From positions 1-6,583 of the forward strand of contig CAZXFG010000040.1 of NCBI GenBank assembly GCA_964640515.1: a stretch of DNA of 6,583 nucleotides, in the 5' to 3' direction. Every line of letters begins with the position of its first letter. The first letter of the stretch is position 1. This document shows, piece by piece, positions 5,904 through 6,583 of this stretch. The notes under the pieces were generated by a model that saw nothing but the letters and a program-made list of their open reading frames with translations, did not search any database and was not told the DNA's origin. Source of the DNA: CAZXFG01 sp964640515 (GTDB lineage: Bacteria > Patescibacteriota > Patescibacteriia > Magasanikbacterales > GWA2-37-8). Both the position numbers and the translations under genes were made by a program.

Positions 5904-6583
5904 TTAGGATTTTACGACTCCTCCTCCCAAACACTCGCCTTTTAAATAAAATACGGCGAATTGTCCGGGAGTAACCGCGCGTTGTGATTTGGTAAACCTA
6001 AGCGAGAGATTGCTTCTTCGGCCTTTGGCCTCCTCGTAATGACATTGCGCGACGCAATTTTGCAATTCCTGACGGTGACGCAATCGCACTTTACATTTTA
6101 ACGGAAATTGAGGCGTTTGTCCACCAATCCAATTTATCTCCCCTATCCTGATTTCTTCTTTATATAATAGAGGGTCATCTTCGTGCCCCACCACCAGTTC
6201 ATTGGCTTTAAAACTTTTGTCAACCACATATAACGGTTGCGTATGGTCATTGCGAACTCGCGAAGCGGGCGCGGCCGGTCCTCCCGATGACATAATACCA
6301 ATCCTTTGGCCAATGGTATAAAAAGCCAAGCCATCGTGTTCCCTCACCGCCTGACCATCACCGGTCACAACTTTTCCTTTTTTTATTTTTATTTTTTTCT
6401 GTAAAAATTCTTTCATCGGCACTTCACCCACAAAACAAATTCCCATGCTTTCTGCCTTGTCCGCTGTGGACAAACCGAATTTCTTAGCCAATTTCCTTAC
6501 TTCGGGCTTGGTATGATTGCCCAGGGGAAACAAAACATGTTGCAGTTGCGCTTGAGATAACTGGTGTAAAAAATATGTCTGGT
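5904..6583 (-). CDS. mnmA: tRNA-specific 2-thiouridylase MnmA, 5' part outside the window
   Basis: MnmA adenylates and thiolates U34 of tRNA-Glu, -Gln and -Lys. The frame is open to the right edge; the N-terminal PP-loop ATPase motif and first catalytic cysteine lie outside. Visible parts are the family stretch DQ(S/T)YFL (here QTYFLHQLSQAQLQHVLFPL, codons from 6581), GNHTKPEVRKLAKKFGL, and KAESMGICFVGE, which contains the second catalytic cysteine (codon 6435-6437). Then come the central fold (LAFYTIGQRIGI) and the C-terminal beta-barrel (PLYVVDK, NELVVGHEDDPLLY, QRAVTPGQFAVFYLKGECLG, GGVVKS). Two stretches do not fit the family: about 15-18 residues after GQRIGI (SSGGPAAPASRVRNDHTQ), and about 13 residues after NCVAQ (CHYEEAKGRRSNLS). 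Both are encoded by palindromic repeat-like DNA that keeps the frame. The internal TTG at 6531-6533 is not the start. Confidence 0.96.
   Translation of the reverse strand, partial: QTYFLHQLSQAQLQHVLFPLGNHTKPEVRKLAKKFGLSTADKAESMGICFVGEVPMKEFLQKKIKIKKGKVVTGDGQAVREHDGLAFYTIGQRIGIMSSGGPAAPASRVRNDHTQPLYVVDKSFKANELVVGHEDDPLLYKEEIRIGEINWIGGQTPQFPLKCKVRLRHRQELQNCVAQCHYEEAKGRRSNLSLRFTKSQRAVTPGQFAVFYLKGECLGGGVVKS
6006..6058. repeat. Palindromic repeat-like insert in mnmA, copy 2
   Basis: On the minus strand the segment 6043-6006 starts GTCATTACGAGGAGGCC and ends GGCCGAAGAAGCAATCTC, around a central GGCC-AAA-GGCC hairpin. This resembles dispersed palindromes of the GTCATTGCGAGGA...GAAGCAATCTC type known from many genomes. 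Directly beside it, 6044-6058 is a second perfect dyad, ATTGCG-CGA-CGCAAT. Both are read through in frame as part of MnmA (CVAQCHYEEAKGRRSNLS), at a position where relatives have a short loop between the R-x-R-Q and Q-R-A-V-T-P-G-Q strands. Family assignment is from memory of the motif. Confidence 0.65.
6246..6291. repeat. Palindromic repeat-like insert in mnmA, copy 1
   Basis: A 46-base element bounded by the inverted ends GTCAT (6246-6250) and ATGAC (6287-6291). It begins GTCATTGCGAACTCGCGAAG on the plus strand and holds an internal hairpin, CTCGC-GAA-GCGGG (6257-6269). This matches the GTCATTGCGA...GCGAAGCGGGCG style of dispersed palindromic repeats. It is translated in frame on the minus strand as about 15 extra residues rich in Gly, Ala, Pro and Arg, between GQRIGI and PLYVVDK of MnmA. 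It contains no stop in the frame used. Confidence 0.65.

Overview
The window reads as a compact bacterial chromosome segment in which every supported gene lies on the minus strand. The likely source is a member of the Candidate Phyla Radiation (Patescibacteria). This is inferred from the short alanyl-tRNA synthetase without a C-Ala domain, an RNA polymerase alpha subunit without a recognisable C-terminal domain, very short gaps, and start codons without Shine-Dalgarno sequences. No ribosomal RNA or species-level marker is present, so the lineage call stays moderate.

Layout, in transcription order (high to low coordinates). The 3' two-thirds of mnmA (tRNA U34 2-thiolation) enters from the right edge and carries two palindromic repeat-like inserts that keep the reading frame. 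A small gene of unknown function follows, with a probable one-base frameshift splitting off its N-terminal part. Next come alaS (618 codons) and, four bases later, a GtrA-family membrane protein gene. A good sigma70-type promoter then starts infA, followed by a 110-base imperfect hairpin and rpmJ, rpsM, rpsK, rpsD, rpoA and rplQ. rplQ lacks only its last few codons at the left edge.

The left half is the alpha ribosomal operon with infA and rpmJ at its head: translation initiation factor IF-1, ribosomal proteins L36, S13, S11, S4 and L17, and RNA polymerase alpha. Here it is a separate transcription unit behind alaS-gtrA and does not continue directly from secY-adk-map. The right half is tRNA-related (mnmA, alaS) plus a membrane protein probably linked to cell-surface polysaccharide.

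The most interesting items are the hairpin between infA and rpmJ, whose five wobble pairs all favour the operon-sense RNA; the palindromic inserts inside mnmA; the missing alpha C-terminal domain; and the near-leaderless, SD-free translation starts. There is no tRNA, rRNA, CRISPR array or insertion sequence, and no gene-free stretch above 300 bases.
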